A stretch of DNA of 5,418 bases from Cryomorphaceae bacterium (GTDB taxonomy: Bacteria > Bacteroidota > Bacteroidia > Flavobacteriales > BACL11), in contig JACNFT010000076.1 in assembly GCA_014384505.1 (NCBI GenBank), positions 6,940-12,357 on the forward strand, read 5' to 3'. Of this stretch, positions 1 through 5,418 are shown piece after piece. Both the position numbers and the translations under genes were made by a program. The notes below the pieces were generated by a model. That model was not told where the DNA came from. It searched no databases and saw only the letters and a list, made by a program, of their open reading frames with translations. Position 1 is the first letter of the stretch; the number at the start of each line of letters is the position of its first letter.

Positions 1-1
1 C

Positions 2-3000
2 GTTAAAATCATAAATAAAGAAGAGAAAATAATCTCTTTGTCAGATTACGGAATTTATAATTTAATTTTCCCATCACAACCATCTATATCAAAAGGAGAG
101 AATGCTGAAGATGTTCCTTTTTACTTTAATGAGGAATACTATGCAAACAATGATTTTTATACACATAAATTAATTACTACTGAATATTTAGGTAAAATGA
201 GAGGCCAACAATTAGCTAGAATTTCAATTTCTCCATTTCAGTACAATCCTGTAACTAATGAACTTAAGGTAATTACAAAAATGGAGGTGAAAGTAGTATT
301 TAAAAATACTGATATTTCAGCACACCTTTCTAATAAACAAAGATATTATTCTCCTGAATTTGAACATTTGTATAAAAGTTGTTTAAATTATATGCCAATG
401 CAAGAAAAGGATGTTATCACTACTTACCCTGTTAAATATGTAATTGTTTCTGATCCTGCTTTTCAATCTACATTGCAGCCATTAGTACAATGGAAAACCA
501 AAAAAGGCTTCCATGTAGTTGAGGCTTATACGAATGATCCTGCAGTTGGAAATACAACAGCTTCTATTCATACTTATTTAAAAGATATGTATGATAATCC
601 TGCAGATGGAATTTCCCCAACTTATGTTTTATTTGTAGGGGATGACGGGCAAGTGCCATCTTTTGATAATGGTAATCACTTATCAGACATGTACTTTTGT
701 GAGTTTGATGGAGGAGGAGATTTCTATCCTGAAATGTATTATGGAAGATTTTCAGCCACTATTGCTGAAGAAGTGGAAGTGCAAGTTAATAAAACGTTAA
801 CTCACGAAAAATACCTTTTCTCTGACCCTTCTTTCTTAGATGAGATAGTCTTGATTGCAGGAGTAGATGCATCTATGGCGCCTACATATGGGAATGGACA
901 AATAAATTATGGAACAGATAATTATTTTAACACTGCTCATGGTTTAACGATTTATAATTACTTGTATGGTTCAGGTACACCAATTACTTCTGATATGTCA
1001 GGAGCTTCAGCAGCTATAATTGCGGATGTAAGTGCTGGAGTTGGTTTTGCAAATTATACAGCTCATTGTGGTTCTAATGGTTGGTCGGATCCTAGCTTTT
1101 CAACTTCTGATATTTCAGGTTTACAAAATTATGATCAGTATGGCTTTATGGTGGGTAACTGTTGTCAGTCTAATAAATTTGATGTTCCTGTTTGTTTTGG
1201 GGAGGGACTTTTAAGAGCAAACAATAAAGGTGCTGTAGGTTATATAGGTGGTTCAAATAACACATATTGGAATGAAGATTTCTGGTGGGCAGTTGGTAAT
1301 GGAAGTATATCAGCAAATCCAACTTATGCAGGTACAGGTTTAGCCCTTTTTGATTGCTTAATGCATGAAAATGGCGAGCAAGAGGCTGATTGGTTCATTA
1401 CTGCAGGGCAAATGATTCATTCAGGTAATTTAGCTGTTACGCAGGCAGGAGGCTCTGAGCAGTATTATTGGGAAATTTATCATTTAATGGGAGATCCTTC
1501 TCTTATGCCATATATTGGAGTGCCTACTGCTCTTTCTGTTTCTCATGCTTCTGCCGCTCCTGTTGGGACAACTACTTTTTCAGTTAATGCTGAAGAGAAT
1601 GCATATGTAGCTATTTCAATGAATGGAGTACTTTTAGACGCCCAATTAGCTGATGTTACTGGAATTGTGAATTTAACTTTTTCTGCAATAGCCAATGTTG
1701 GAACTGCAGATATTGTAGTTACTAAACAATTTAAACAACCATATCAAGGTACGATTCAAATTATCTCTCCTAATGGCCCCTATGTAATTTATGCGACAAA
1801 TACAATTGATGATGTTGCCGGTAATAATAACTCTTTAGTAGATTATAATGAATTAATTAGTATGGATGTTGATGTTCAAAATGTAGGGTCAGTAAATGCG
1901 AATTCGGTTAATGTTACTTTGTCAACTAATGATCCGACAGTTACAGTAATTAATAATTCAGCGGTAATTACTATAATTAATCCATCACAGATTTTAAGCA
2001 TTCCTACTCCTTTTACTTTCCAAGTTACGAATAATATAATTGATCAGCATGTAGTGGTGTTTACGCTAGACATGATAGATAATTTAAGCAACACTTGGAG
2101 TTCAACTATTAATGTATTGTTAAATTCTCCGGTATTAGACCATACAACTTTTACTATTAATGATGTAGCTTTAGGAAACGGAAACGGAAGGTTAGATGCT
2201 GGTGAAACTTTAGACCTTGTTATTGATGCAACGAATACAGGACATGCTGATATTGATAATTTAACAGCTGTATTAGGAAGTTTATCTTCTTATGTTACAA
2301 TTAATACTGCATCAGTAAATGTAGCTTCTTTGAATACAAATCAGCAACAAGCCACCGTATTTAATATTACTGTTAATGCAAATACTCCTGTTGGTACTTA
2401 TGTTGAGTTTCCTTATGATATAACGGATGGTGTATATGCACATAACAATACATTCAATGCTATAGTAGGAATTATTAATGAGGATTATGAAACAGGTGAT
2501 TTCACAAACTATGCTTGGGTTAATGATCCTTTGTATCCTTGGGTAATTGATAATGCAAATATTTATGAAGGAGTTCATTCATCAAAGTCAGGGGCTGGAC
2601 TTCCGGATGGTGAAGTTTCACACCTTAATATAAATATTGATGTAACTGCTGATGGTGATATTTCATTCTTTAAGTTTGTTTCTTCTGAACAAGATTATGA
2701 TTTTTTACAATTTTATATTGATGGCAACAAACAAGGAGAATGGTCAGGTATTGATAATGCTTGGAGTTTTGTTTCTTTCCCCGTTACTGTAGGTAATCAC
2801 GATTTCGAATGGGAATATGATAAAGATGGTGCATTGGCAGATGGACAAGATTGTGCATGGATTGATTATATTGTTTTCCCACCTATGTATATTGCTCCAT
2901 CAGCTGTAGTTGAAAGTAAAATTGATTTTGAATTATTTCCAAATCCAACAATGGGTAGTTTTAATCTTACCTTTAATGATGTTATAAATCATGAGGTTGA

Positions 3001-3145
3001 AATATATGATAATGCAGGTAGGATAATTGAAAAAATGGTAGATCAAAAAGGAATGTCTTTATTTGATATTAAAAAATATGCAGCAGGAACTTATACTATA
3101 AAAGTAATGCCTGAAGGAGTGACGTATCAGATAATAAAGCAATAA
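2..3145 (+). CDS. Gingipain-family (peptidase C25) secreted cysteine protease with T9SS sorting domain, 5' partial
   Basis: Partial: the frame is open to the left edge, so the true start, signal peptide and early propeptide are missing; TTG at 38 is only an in-frame codon (residue 1 below). Residues about 1-110 resemble the C25 propeptide ('RGQQLARISISPFQYNP'). The caspase-like catalytic domain spans about 132-495, with candidate Asp217 ('SDMYF'), catalytic His343 ('NYTAHCGS') and Cys376 ('VGNCC'). It resembles lysine-gingipain Kgp more than Rgp, including Tyr410, Trp411 and Asp414 at recalled Kgp specificity positions. An Ig-like domain (about 496-582) follows, then two tandem CARDB-like domains (about 583-700 and 705-812), each with a D-x-A-x-G-N-x-N motif. 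A jelly-roll, cleaved-adhesin-like domain (about 815-949) and a type A T9SS sorting domain (962-1035, 'FPNPT') complete it. By family, it is exported by Sec, moved out by T9SS and activated by prodomain removal. Its stop overlaps ruvX. The family is very secure; lysine specificity is inferred. Confidence 0.93.
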   Translation, partial: VKIINKEEKIISLSDYGIYNLIFPSQPSISKGENAEDVPFYFNEEYYANNDFYTHKLITTEYLGKMRGQQLARISISPFQYNPVTNELKVITKMEVKVVFKNTDISAHLSNKQRYYSPEFEHLYKSCLNYMPMQEKDVITTYPVKYVIVSDPAFQSTLQPLVQWKTKKGFHVVEAYTNDPAVGNTTASIHTYLKDMYDNPADGISPTYVLFVGDDGQVPSFDNGNHLSDMYFCEFDGGGDFYPEMYYGRFSATIAEEVEVQVNKTLTHEKYLFSDPSFLDEIVLIAGVDASMAPTYGNGQINYGTDNYFNTAHGLTIYNYLYGSGTPITSDMSGASAAIIADVSAGVGFANYTAHCGSNGWSDPSFSTSDISGLQNYDQYGFMVGNCCQSNKFDVPVCFGEGLLRANNKGAVGYIGGSNNTYWNEDFWWAVGNGSISANPTYAGTGLALFDCLMHENGEQEADWFITAGQMIHSGNLAVTQAGGSEQYYWEIYHLMGDPSLMPYIGVPTALSVSHASAAPVGTTTFSVNAEENAYVAISMNGVLLDAQLADVTGIVNLTFSAIANVGTADIVVTKQFKQPYQGTIQIISPNGPYVIYATNTIDDVAGNNNSLVDYNELISMDVDVQNVGSVNANSVNVTLSTNDPTVTVINNSAVITIINPSQILSIPTPFTFQVTNNIIDQHVVVFTLDMIDNLSNTWSSTINVLLNSPVLDHTTFTINDVALGNGNGRLDAGETLDLVIDATNTGHADIDNLTAVLGSLSSYVTINTASVNVASLNTNQQQATVFNITVNANTPVGTYVEFPYDITDGVYAHNNTFNAIVGIINEDYETGDFTNYAWVNDPLYPWVIDNANIYEGVHSSKSGAGLPDGEVSHLNINIDVTADGDISFFKFVSSEQDYDFLQFYIDGNKQGEWSGIDNAWSFVSFPVTVGNHDFEWEYDKDGALADGQDCAWIDYIVFPPMYIAPSAVVESKIDFELFPNPTMGSFNLTFNDVINHEVEIYDNAGRIIEKMVDQKGMSLFDIKKYAAGTYTIKVMPEGVTYQIIKQ

Positions 3146-3555
3146 TGGGAAAAGCTCTTGGTATTGATTTTGGTACTAAGCGAACAGGTATAGCCATTAC
3201 TGATGCAATGCAAATTATTGCTGGTGGTTTAACGACTGTACTAACTCATTTGTTAGATGATTTTATTGCTGATTTAGTTCAGAAAGAAAGTATTGAATGC
3301 TTTGTAGTTGGCGATCCTAAAAACCTAGATGGTAGTAATACTGATAGTACTGGGCATGTAAATGGTTTTGTGAAACGCTTACAAAAAAAATACCCTACAA
3401 TTCCAGTACATCAAATAGATGAACGCTTTACTTCTAAAATTGCTAAGCAAAGTATTTTGGCAAGTGGAATTAAGAAGAAAGGAAGACAAAATAAAGCACT
3501 GGTTGATGAAGTAAGTGCAACTATTATTTTACAGAATTATTTGGATTATAATTGA
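3145..3555 (+). CDS. ruvX: RuvX/YqgF-family Holliday-junction resolvase (pre-16S rRNA nuclease)
   Basis: A complete 136-residue protein of normal length for the RuvX/YqgF family, which has an RNase H-like fold and acts in the cytoplasm. Members are implicated in processing the 16S rRNA 5' end and annotated as putative Holliday-junction resolvases. The three expected acidic positions are visible: Asp8 in 'GIDFGTKRTGIA', Glu93 in 'DERFTS' and Asp121 in 'LVDEVSA'. The strand motif 'FVVGDPKNLDG' (53-63) is also in place; the usual form is closer to 'VVGLP.n.dG', so Asp57 is a lineage variant. The ATG at 3145 shares its first A with the upstream TAA (TAATG), so translation probably depends on ribosomes finishing the protease gene; no separate promoter or Shine-Dalgarno site is evident. 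The pairing with a secreted protease is unexpected, since I recall ruvX near housekeeping genes such as def in this phylum. Confidence 0.95.
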   Translation: MGKALGIDFGTKRTGIAITDAMQIIAGGLTTVLTHLLDDFIADLVQKESIECFVVGDPKNLDGSNTDSTGHVNGFVKRLQKKYPTIPVHQIDERFTSKIAKQSILASGIKKKGRQNKALVDEVSATIILQNYLDYN

Positions 3556-3610
3556 TTCTAGCTGTAATTCGTTTATTTATTATACTAACCGTTTGAGCTA
3601 GAAATCGATT
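3550..3610 (+). other. Long-range stem-loop overlapping the ruvX stop codon
   Basis: The left arm 3550-3563 can pair with 3596-3610. Eight bases pair perfectly (TTCTAGCT at 3556-3563 with AGCTAGAA at 3596-3603). After one bulged A at 3604, six more pairs follow, one of them G-T. The loop is 32 nt (3564-3595). The stop codon at 3553-3555 lies inside the stem. There is no T-run after it, so it is not a classical intrinsic terminator; it could be a 3'-end mRNA structure protecting the transcript, or chance in AT-rich DNA. Confidence 0.4.
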
Positions 3611-3620
3611 AATAATTAAT

Positions 3621-3650
3621 TTAAAAAATAACAACTAAATGTTATTTTAA
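3621..3650 (+). terminator. Candidate AT-rich hairpin terminator after ruvX
   Basis: AAAATAACA (3625-3633) and TGTTATTTT (3640-3648) form a perfect 9-bp inverted repeat around a 6-nt loop, with flanking TTA and TAA that can extend it past a small bulge. The A-tract before and T-tract within the second arm give the outline of an intrinsic terminator usable on either strand. The stem contains only one G-C pair, so it would be weak. Its place between the two transcription blocks supports the call. Confidence 0.35.
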
Positions 3651-3716
3651 GCTTGTTAATAGGTGTAATAAGTTAATTTTAAACTAATTACCTTATTTTT
3701 ATAAAGATATAAGTCG

Positions 3717-3732
3717 TACGTATTTATACGTA
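3717..3732. promoter_or_regulatory. Inverted repeat, possible operator upstream of the barrel-gene promoter
   Basis: TACGTAT (3717-3723) and ATACGTA (3726-3732) are perfect inverted arms separated by TT. The repeat ends 21 bp before the -7 element, where a Bacteroidota -33 TTG element would lie, and no TTG is visible there. A dimeric regulator could bind here and stand in for, or block, -33 contact. Binding is inferred only from symmetry and position. Confidence 0.35.
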
Positions 3733-3753
3733 TAGAAAATAGATGTATTTCAC

Positions 3754-3761
3754 TATATTTG
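3754..3761 (+). promoter_or_regulatory. Bacteroidota-type -7 promoter element for the barrel/lipoprotein operon
   Basis: TATATTTG is an exact match to the TAnnTTTG -7 consensus used by the primary sigma factor of this phylum. Transcription would begin a few bases downstream, giving a leader of about 55-60 nt before the ATG at 3826. The usual -33 TTG is absent at the expected distance. The leader is A/T-rich and has no Shine-Dalgarno site, which is normal for the group. Confidence 0.6.
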
Positions 3762-3825
3762 CAGCTTAAAATTATAGGGAAGTCGAAAACTAATTTAGAG
3801 TAGACAATATTAAAATAAATAAATT

Positions 3826-4434
3826 ATGAAAAAGATTTACAGTTTAATGGTGGTTGCTATTTTAGGGACTACAACAATGTTTGGTCAAGGATTTGGAGTA
3901 GGTTTAGATTACATGATGTTGTCAGGTACAATGATAGAATCTGAGAGTGGAATTGCGGTAAAAAATACTGCAGGAGAGGATGTAAGTAGTAGTTCAGCTG
4001 TATTAAATTTAAGTTACACACATCCTTTATCTGAAAAATTAGATATGGTGGGTTCTTTAGGTTATGGTATGGGATTTGGTCTTATTCCAATGAAAGCAAG
4101 TCTTTCTTATGGAATTACTTCTAATGTGTCAGCAAACTTTGGAATGGGATTATATATGATTACAGATGATTCATATGCACCATATGAAGGTACTATTGGA
4201 GAAGATGAATGGAAAGGTTCATCAAACGAATTTGGTTTAAACTTTGGTGTTAATTATCAAATGAATGCAATAGGTATTGGTGTTGGGTATGATATGATTA
4301 AAGGAGGTGACGATACTTATACACTAAATGCAATTACTATTGGTCTTTCTTATGCTTTTGGAAGTAGTTCTGAAAAAGGTGATAAGCCTGCAAAAAAGAA
4401 GAAGCCTGCAAAAAAGAAAAAGACTTCAAAATAA
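3826..4434 (+). CDS. Small outer-membrane beta-barrel protein with lysine-rich C-terminal tail
   Basis: A 202-residue protein starting 'MKKIYSLMVVAILG', a Sec signal peptide likely cleaved near Gly20/Gln21 ('FGQ', typical of flavobacteria). The mature part (about 21-178) is rich in Gly and aromatic residues and alternates in the way of transmembrane beta strands, for example 'AVLNLSYTHPL', 'SLGYGMGFG', 'ANFGMGLYMI', 'NEFGLNFGVNYQM' and 'AIGIGVGYDMI'. The last strand ends 'TIGLSYAF' (171-178). This suits an outer-membrane barrel of roughly 8-10 strands, but no specific family is recognised and no ligand is implied. Oddly, the terminal Phe is not the protein's end: a tail of about 24 residues with two 'KPAKKK' units follows. 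ATG at 3826 is preceded by A-rich sequence and fits the signal peptide. The lipoprotein gene starts 19 nt downstream, suggesting joint expression and perhaps a shared complex. Confidence 0.8.
   Translation: MKKIYSLMVVAILGTTTMFGQGFGVGLDYMMLSGTMIESESGIAVKNTAGEDVSSSSAVLNLSYTHPLSEKLDMVGSLGYGMGFGLIPMKASLSYGITSNVSANFGMGLYMITDDSYAPYEGTIGEDEWKGSSNEFGLNFGVNYQMNAIGIGVGYDMIKGGDDTYTLNAITIGLSYAFGSSSEKGDKPAKKKKPAKKKKTSK
4384..4419 (+). repeat. 18-bp direct tandem repeat encoding KPAKKK twice
   Basis: Two adjacent 18-bp units (4384-4401 and 4402-4419), each starting AAGCCTGCAAAAAAG, differ only at the last base. Each encodes Lys-Pro-Ala-Lys-Lys-Lys in the tail of the barrel protein. In-frame units with A6 runs are prone to copy-number change. 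Confidence 0.85.
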
Positions 4435-4453
4435 TAACTAATTAATTAATAAA

Positions 4454-5344
4454 ATGAAAAATATAAAAAAAATAATTTACTTCTTTTCTCTATTGCTTTT
4501 TGTTAGCTCTTGTTCGTTTTCAGAGAGAATAACTCTACCGCAATATGTAACAGTAGAAACAATTAATTCTTTGCAAAACGGTATGTCAAAAACTGAAGTT
4601 GCAAATAAAATGAGTGTAGCCCCTTTTGATGCTTATCATGCTTTACAGAGTGGTTGTGAGCTTTATAGTTATAAATATGTTTTGAATGACCAAAAAATAA
4701 GACCTATAGATAAAGATAGACGTACTGGTTTAAAAGGAAATCAAGCGCATTATACACAGCCTAAGGATGTTTATGTATATTTTAAAGATGATAGATTGGT
4801 TGATATTATTACAGATTTAGGAATAGCTCATGGAACTGACTTAGCTGATTTTGGTAATACACTTGAGTCCTCTTGTGCAGGACCAATTTCTGGATGTACG
4901 GATGCTGAAGCATTAAACTACAATAAAGAAGCAAATACAGATAATGGTAGTTGTGAGTACTGTCCTTGTGATCAGATGAAGAATCCAGATTATGACCCTA
5001 TTAGAAATTGTGGCGATAAATGTATCCCTATAGAATCAGTAGCCAAAAAAGCTAATACTTCAGAAGATGACTGTACAATTTGTGATATTGTTAAAAATGC
5101 GTCAGCAAATACCACAATAAATGTAACAACTGTAGCTCCTTGGGAAGGGGCTAGTGCTAAACAGACATCTGATAGTTCTAATTCAAAATCAAACTCTAAA
5201 GCATTAGAAAAAAGAAAAAAGAAACTTGAAAAGTTGAATAAATCATTAGCTAAATCTAAAGCAAAAGATGCTAAAAAGGGCAAGGTTTCAAAAAAGACTA
5301 AAATATTACAGGTAGTCTTAGACAAATTAAATAATAATAAATAA
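4454..5344 (+). CDS. BamE/SmpA-like lipoprotein with GCTD motif, cysteine-rich segment and lysine-rich tail
   Basis: A 296-residue protein. 'MKNIKKIIYFFSLLLFVSSC' is a lipoprotein signal peptide with the lipidated cysteine at Cys20. Residues after it (SFSE) do not clearly match an acidic surface-export signal, so a periplasm-facing anchor is possible. Residues about 33-125 look like a BamE/SmpA/OmlA fold: 'INSLQNGMSKTEVANKM', then 'YSYKY' and 'DVYVYFKDDRLVDI'. Residues 147-167 are one copy of the Bacteroidota 'GCTD..ALNYN..A..DNGSC' motif. Cysteines 68, 141, 148, 167, 170, 172, 186, 190, 207 and 210 include CxC, CxxxC and CxxC spacings, ten in all after Cys20, suiting disulfides or less likely a metal site. 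A Ser/Lys-rich, probably helical tail runs from about 234. The spacing of 19 nt from the barrel gene suggests one operon. It is too composite to call bamE; its function is unknown. Confidence 0.8.
   Translation: MKNIKKIIYFFSLLLFVSSCSFSERITLPQYVTVETINSLQNGMSKTEVANKMSVAPFDAYHALQSGCELYSYKYVLNDQKIRPIDKDRRTGLKGNQAHYTQPKDVYVYFKDDRLVDIITDLGIAHGTDLADFGNTLESSCAGPISGCTDAEALNYNKEANTDNGSCEYCPCDQMKNPDYDPIRNCGDKCIPIESVAKKANTSEDDCTICDIVKNASANTTINVTTVAPWEGASAKQTSDSSNSKSNSKALEKRKKKLEKLNKSLAKSKAKDAKKGKVSKKTKILQVVLDKLNNNK
4892..4954 (+). other. Single GCTD...DNGSC surface-protein motif within the lipoprotein
   Basis: Residues 147-167 begin GCTDAEALNYN and end DNGSC. They match the short cysteine-bounded motif that occurs, often in tandem, in secreted and surface proteins of marine Bacteroidota. 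Here there is one copy, directly before the cysteine cluster. The two bounding cysteines (148 and 167) probably form a disulfide; the acidic and Asn positions suggest a small ion-binding loop, which is inference. Confidence 0.75.
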
Positions 5345-5376
5345 TAATAATAAATAATATATAATATATATATATA
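5329..5376. repeat. AAT-triplet and TA-dinucleotide microsatellite spanning the lipoprotein stop
   Basis: AAT/ATA triplets run from about 5329, encoding the final Asn-Asn-Asn-Lys, through the stop codon at 5342-5344 and three further in-frame TAA codons (to 5353). They then decay into TA repeats up to about 5376. Four consecutive in-frame stops make read-through very unlikely. Slippage by whole triplets would only vary the C-terminal Asn count. Confidence 0.7.
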
Positions 5377-5418
5377 GATATTAATAGTGATTGCATCTTG
5401 TGGTTATAGCGCATCTTT
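5377..5418. other. Unassigned noncoding right edge
   Basis: No gene, hairpin terminator or RNA is recognised here. A 7-bp direct repeat, GCATCTT, occurs at 5393-5399 and 5411-5417. The window ends too soon to tell whether a promoter or a new gene follows. Confidence 0.4.

Noticed and set aside
38..40. TTG as the protease start codon
   Set aside because: The same frame stays open to base 2 and already encodes protein, and a C25 protease needs a signal peptide and more propeptide upstream. The gene is cut by the window edge.
1032..1214. 60-codon + strand reading frame
   Set aside because: It lies inside the conserved catalytic core of the protease in another frame and has no recognisable domain.
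2312..2578. 88-codon - strand reading frame
   Set aside because: It is antisense to the CARDB-like/jelly-roll region. Its Ile-, Asn- and Ser-rich composition is what AT-rich antisense gives, with no promoter or family signal.
3556..3825. Small RNA gene or riboswitch in the intergenic region
   Set aside because: Only AT-rich hairpins with few G-C pairs are seen, and no conserved riboswitch core or tRNA cloverleaf.
4990..5325. 111-codon - strand reading frame
   Set aside because: It is antisense to the lipoprotein gene. Its Phe/Leu-rich stretch is the complement of Lys codons in the basic tail, not a real membrane protein.
4454..5344. Calling this gene bamE
   Set aside because: The N-terminal fold fits, but BamE is a much shorter protein. 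The GCTD motif, cysteine cluster and basic tail make orthology unlikely.
5391..5418. Possible promoter at the right edge (TTG at 5391, then CATCTTT)
   Set aside because: The second element does not begin with TA and its last base lies beyond the window, so it cannot be judged.

Overview
This is AT-rich DNA that reads as a member of the Bacteroidota, most likely a marine-type Flavobacteriales relative. The evidence is a type IX secretion (T9SS) C-terminal sorting domain, a gingipain-family (C25) protease, a TAnnTTTG-type -7 promoter element, A-rich leaders without Shine-Dalgarno sites, and a 'GCTD..ALNYN..A..DNGSC' motif of the kind common in surface proteins of this phylum. All four supported genes lie on the + strand. 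I see no tRNA, rRNA, CRISPR array, insertion sequence or phage gene.

Left block (2-3555). A large secreted cysteine protease, cut off at its 5' end by the window edge, runs from a C25 propeptide through a lysine-gingipain-like catalytic domain. An Ig-like domain, two tandem CARDB-like beta domains, a jelly-roll adhesin-like domain and a T9SS sorting domain follow. Its stop codon overlaps by one base the start codon of ruvX, the YqgF-family Holliday-junction resolvase / rRNA-processing nuclease. The two are probably co-transcribed and translationally coupled, although their jobs (cell surface versus cytoplasm) look unrelated.

Intergenic region (3556-3825). It holds a long-range stem-loop overlapping the ruvX stop, an AT-rich hairpin that may be a terminator, a 7+7 bp inverted repeat, and a perfect TATATTTG -7 element followed by a leader of about 60 nt.

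Right block (3826-5344). A small outer-membrane beta-barrel protein and a BamE/SmpA-like lipoprotein are 19 nt apart and look like a two-gene operon. Both end in lysine-rich tails, and the lipoprotein adds a single GCTD motif and a ten-cysteine complement. This pair is the best candidate here for something undescribed: an envelope complex of a barrel plus a lipoprotein partner. No function can be assigned from sequence alone. The last 74 bases are triplet and TA-repeat microsatellite followed by unassigned sequence.
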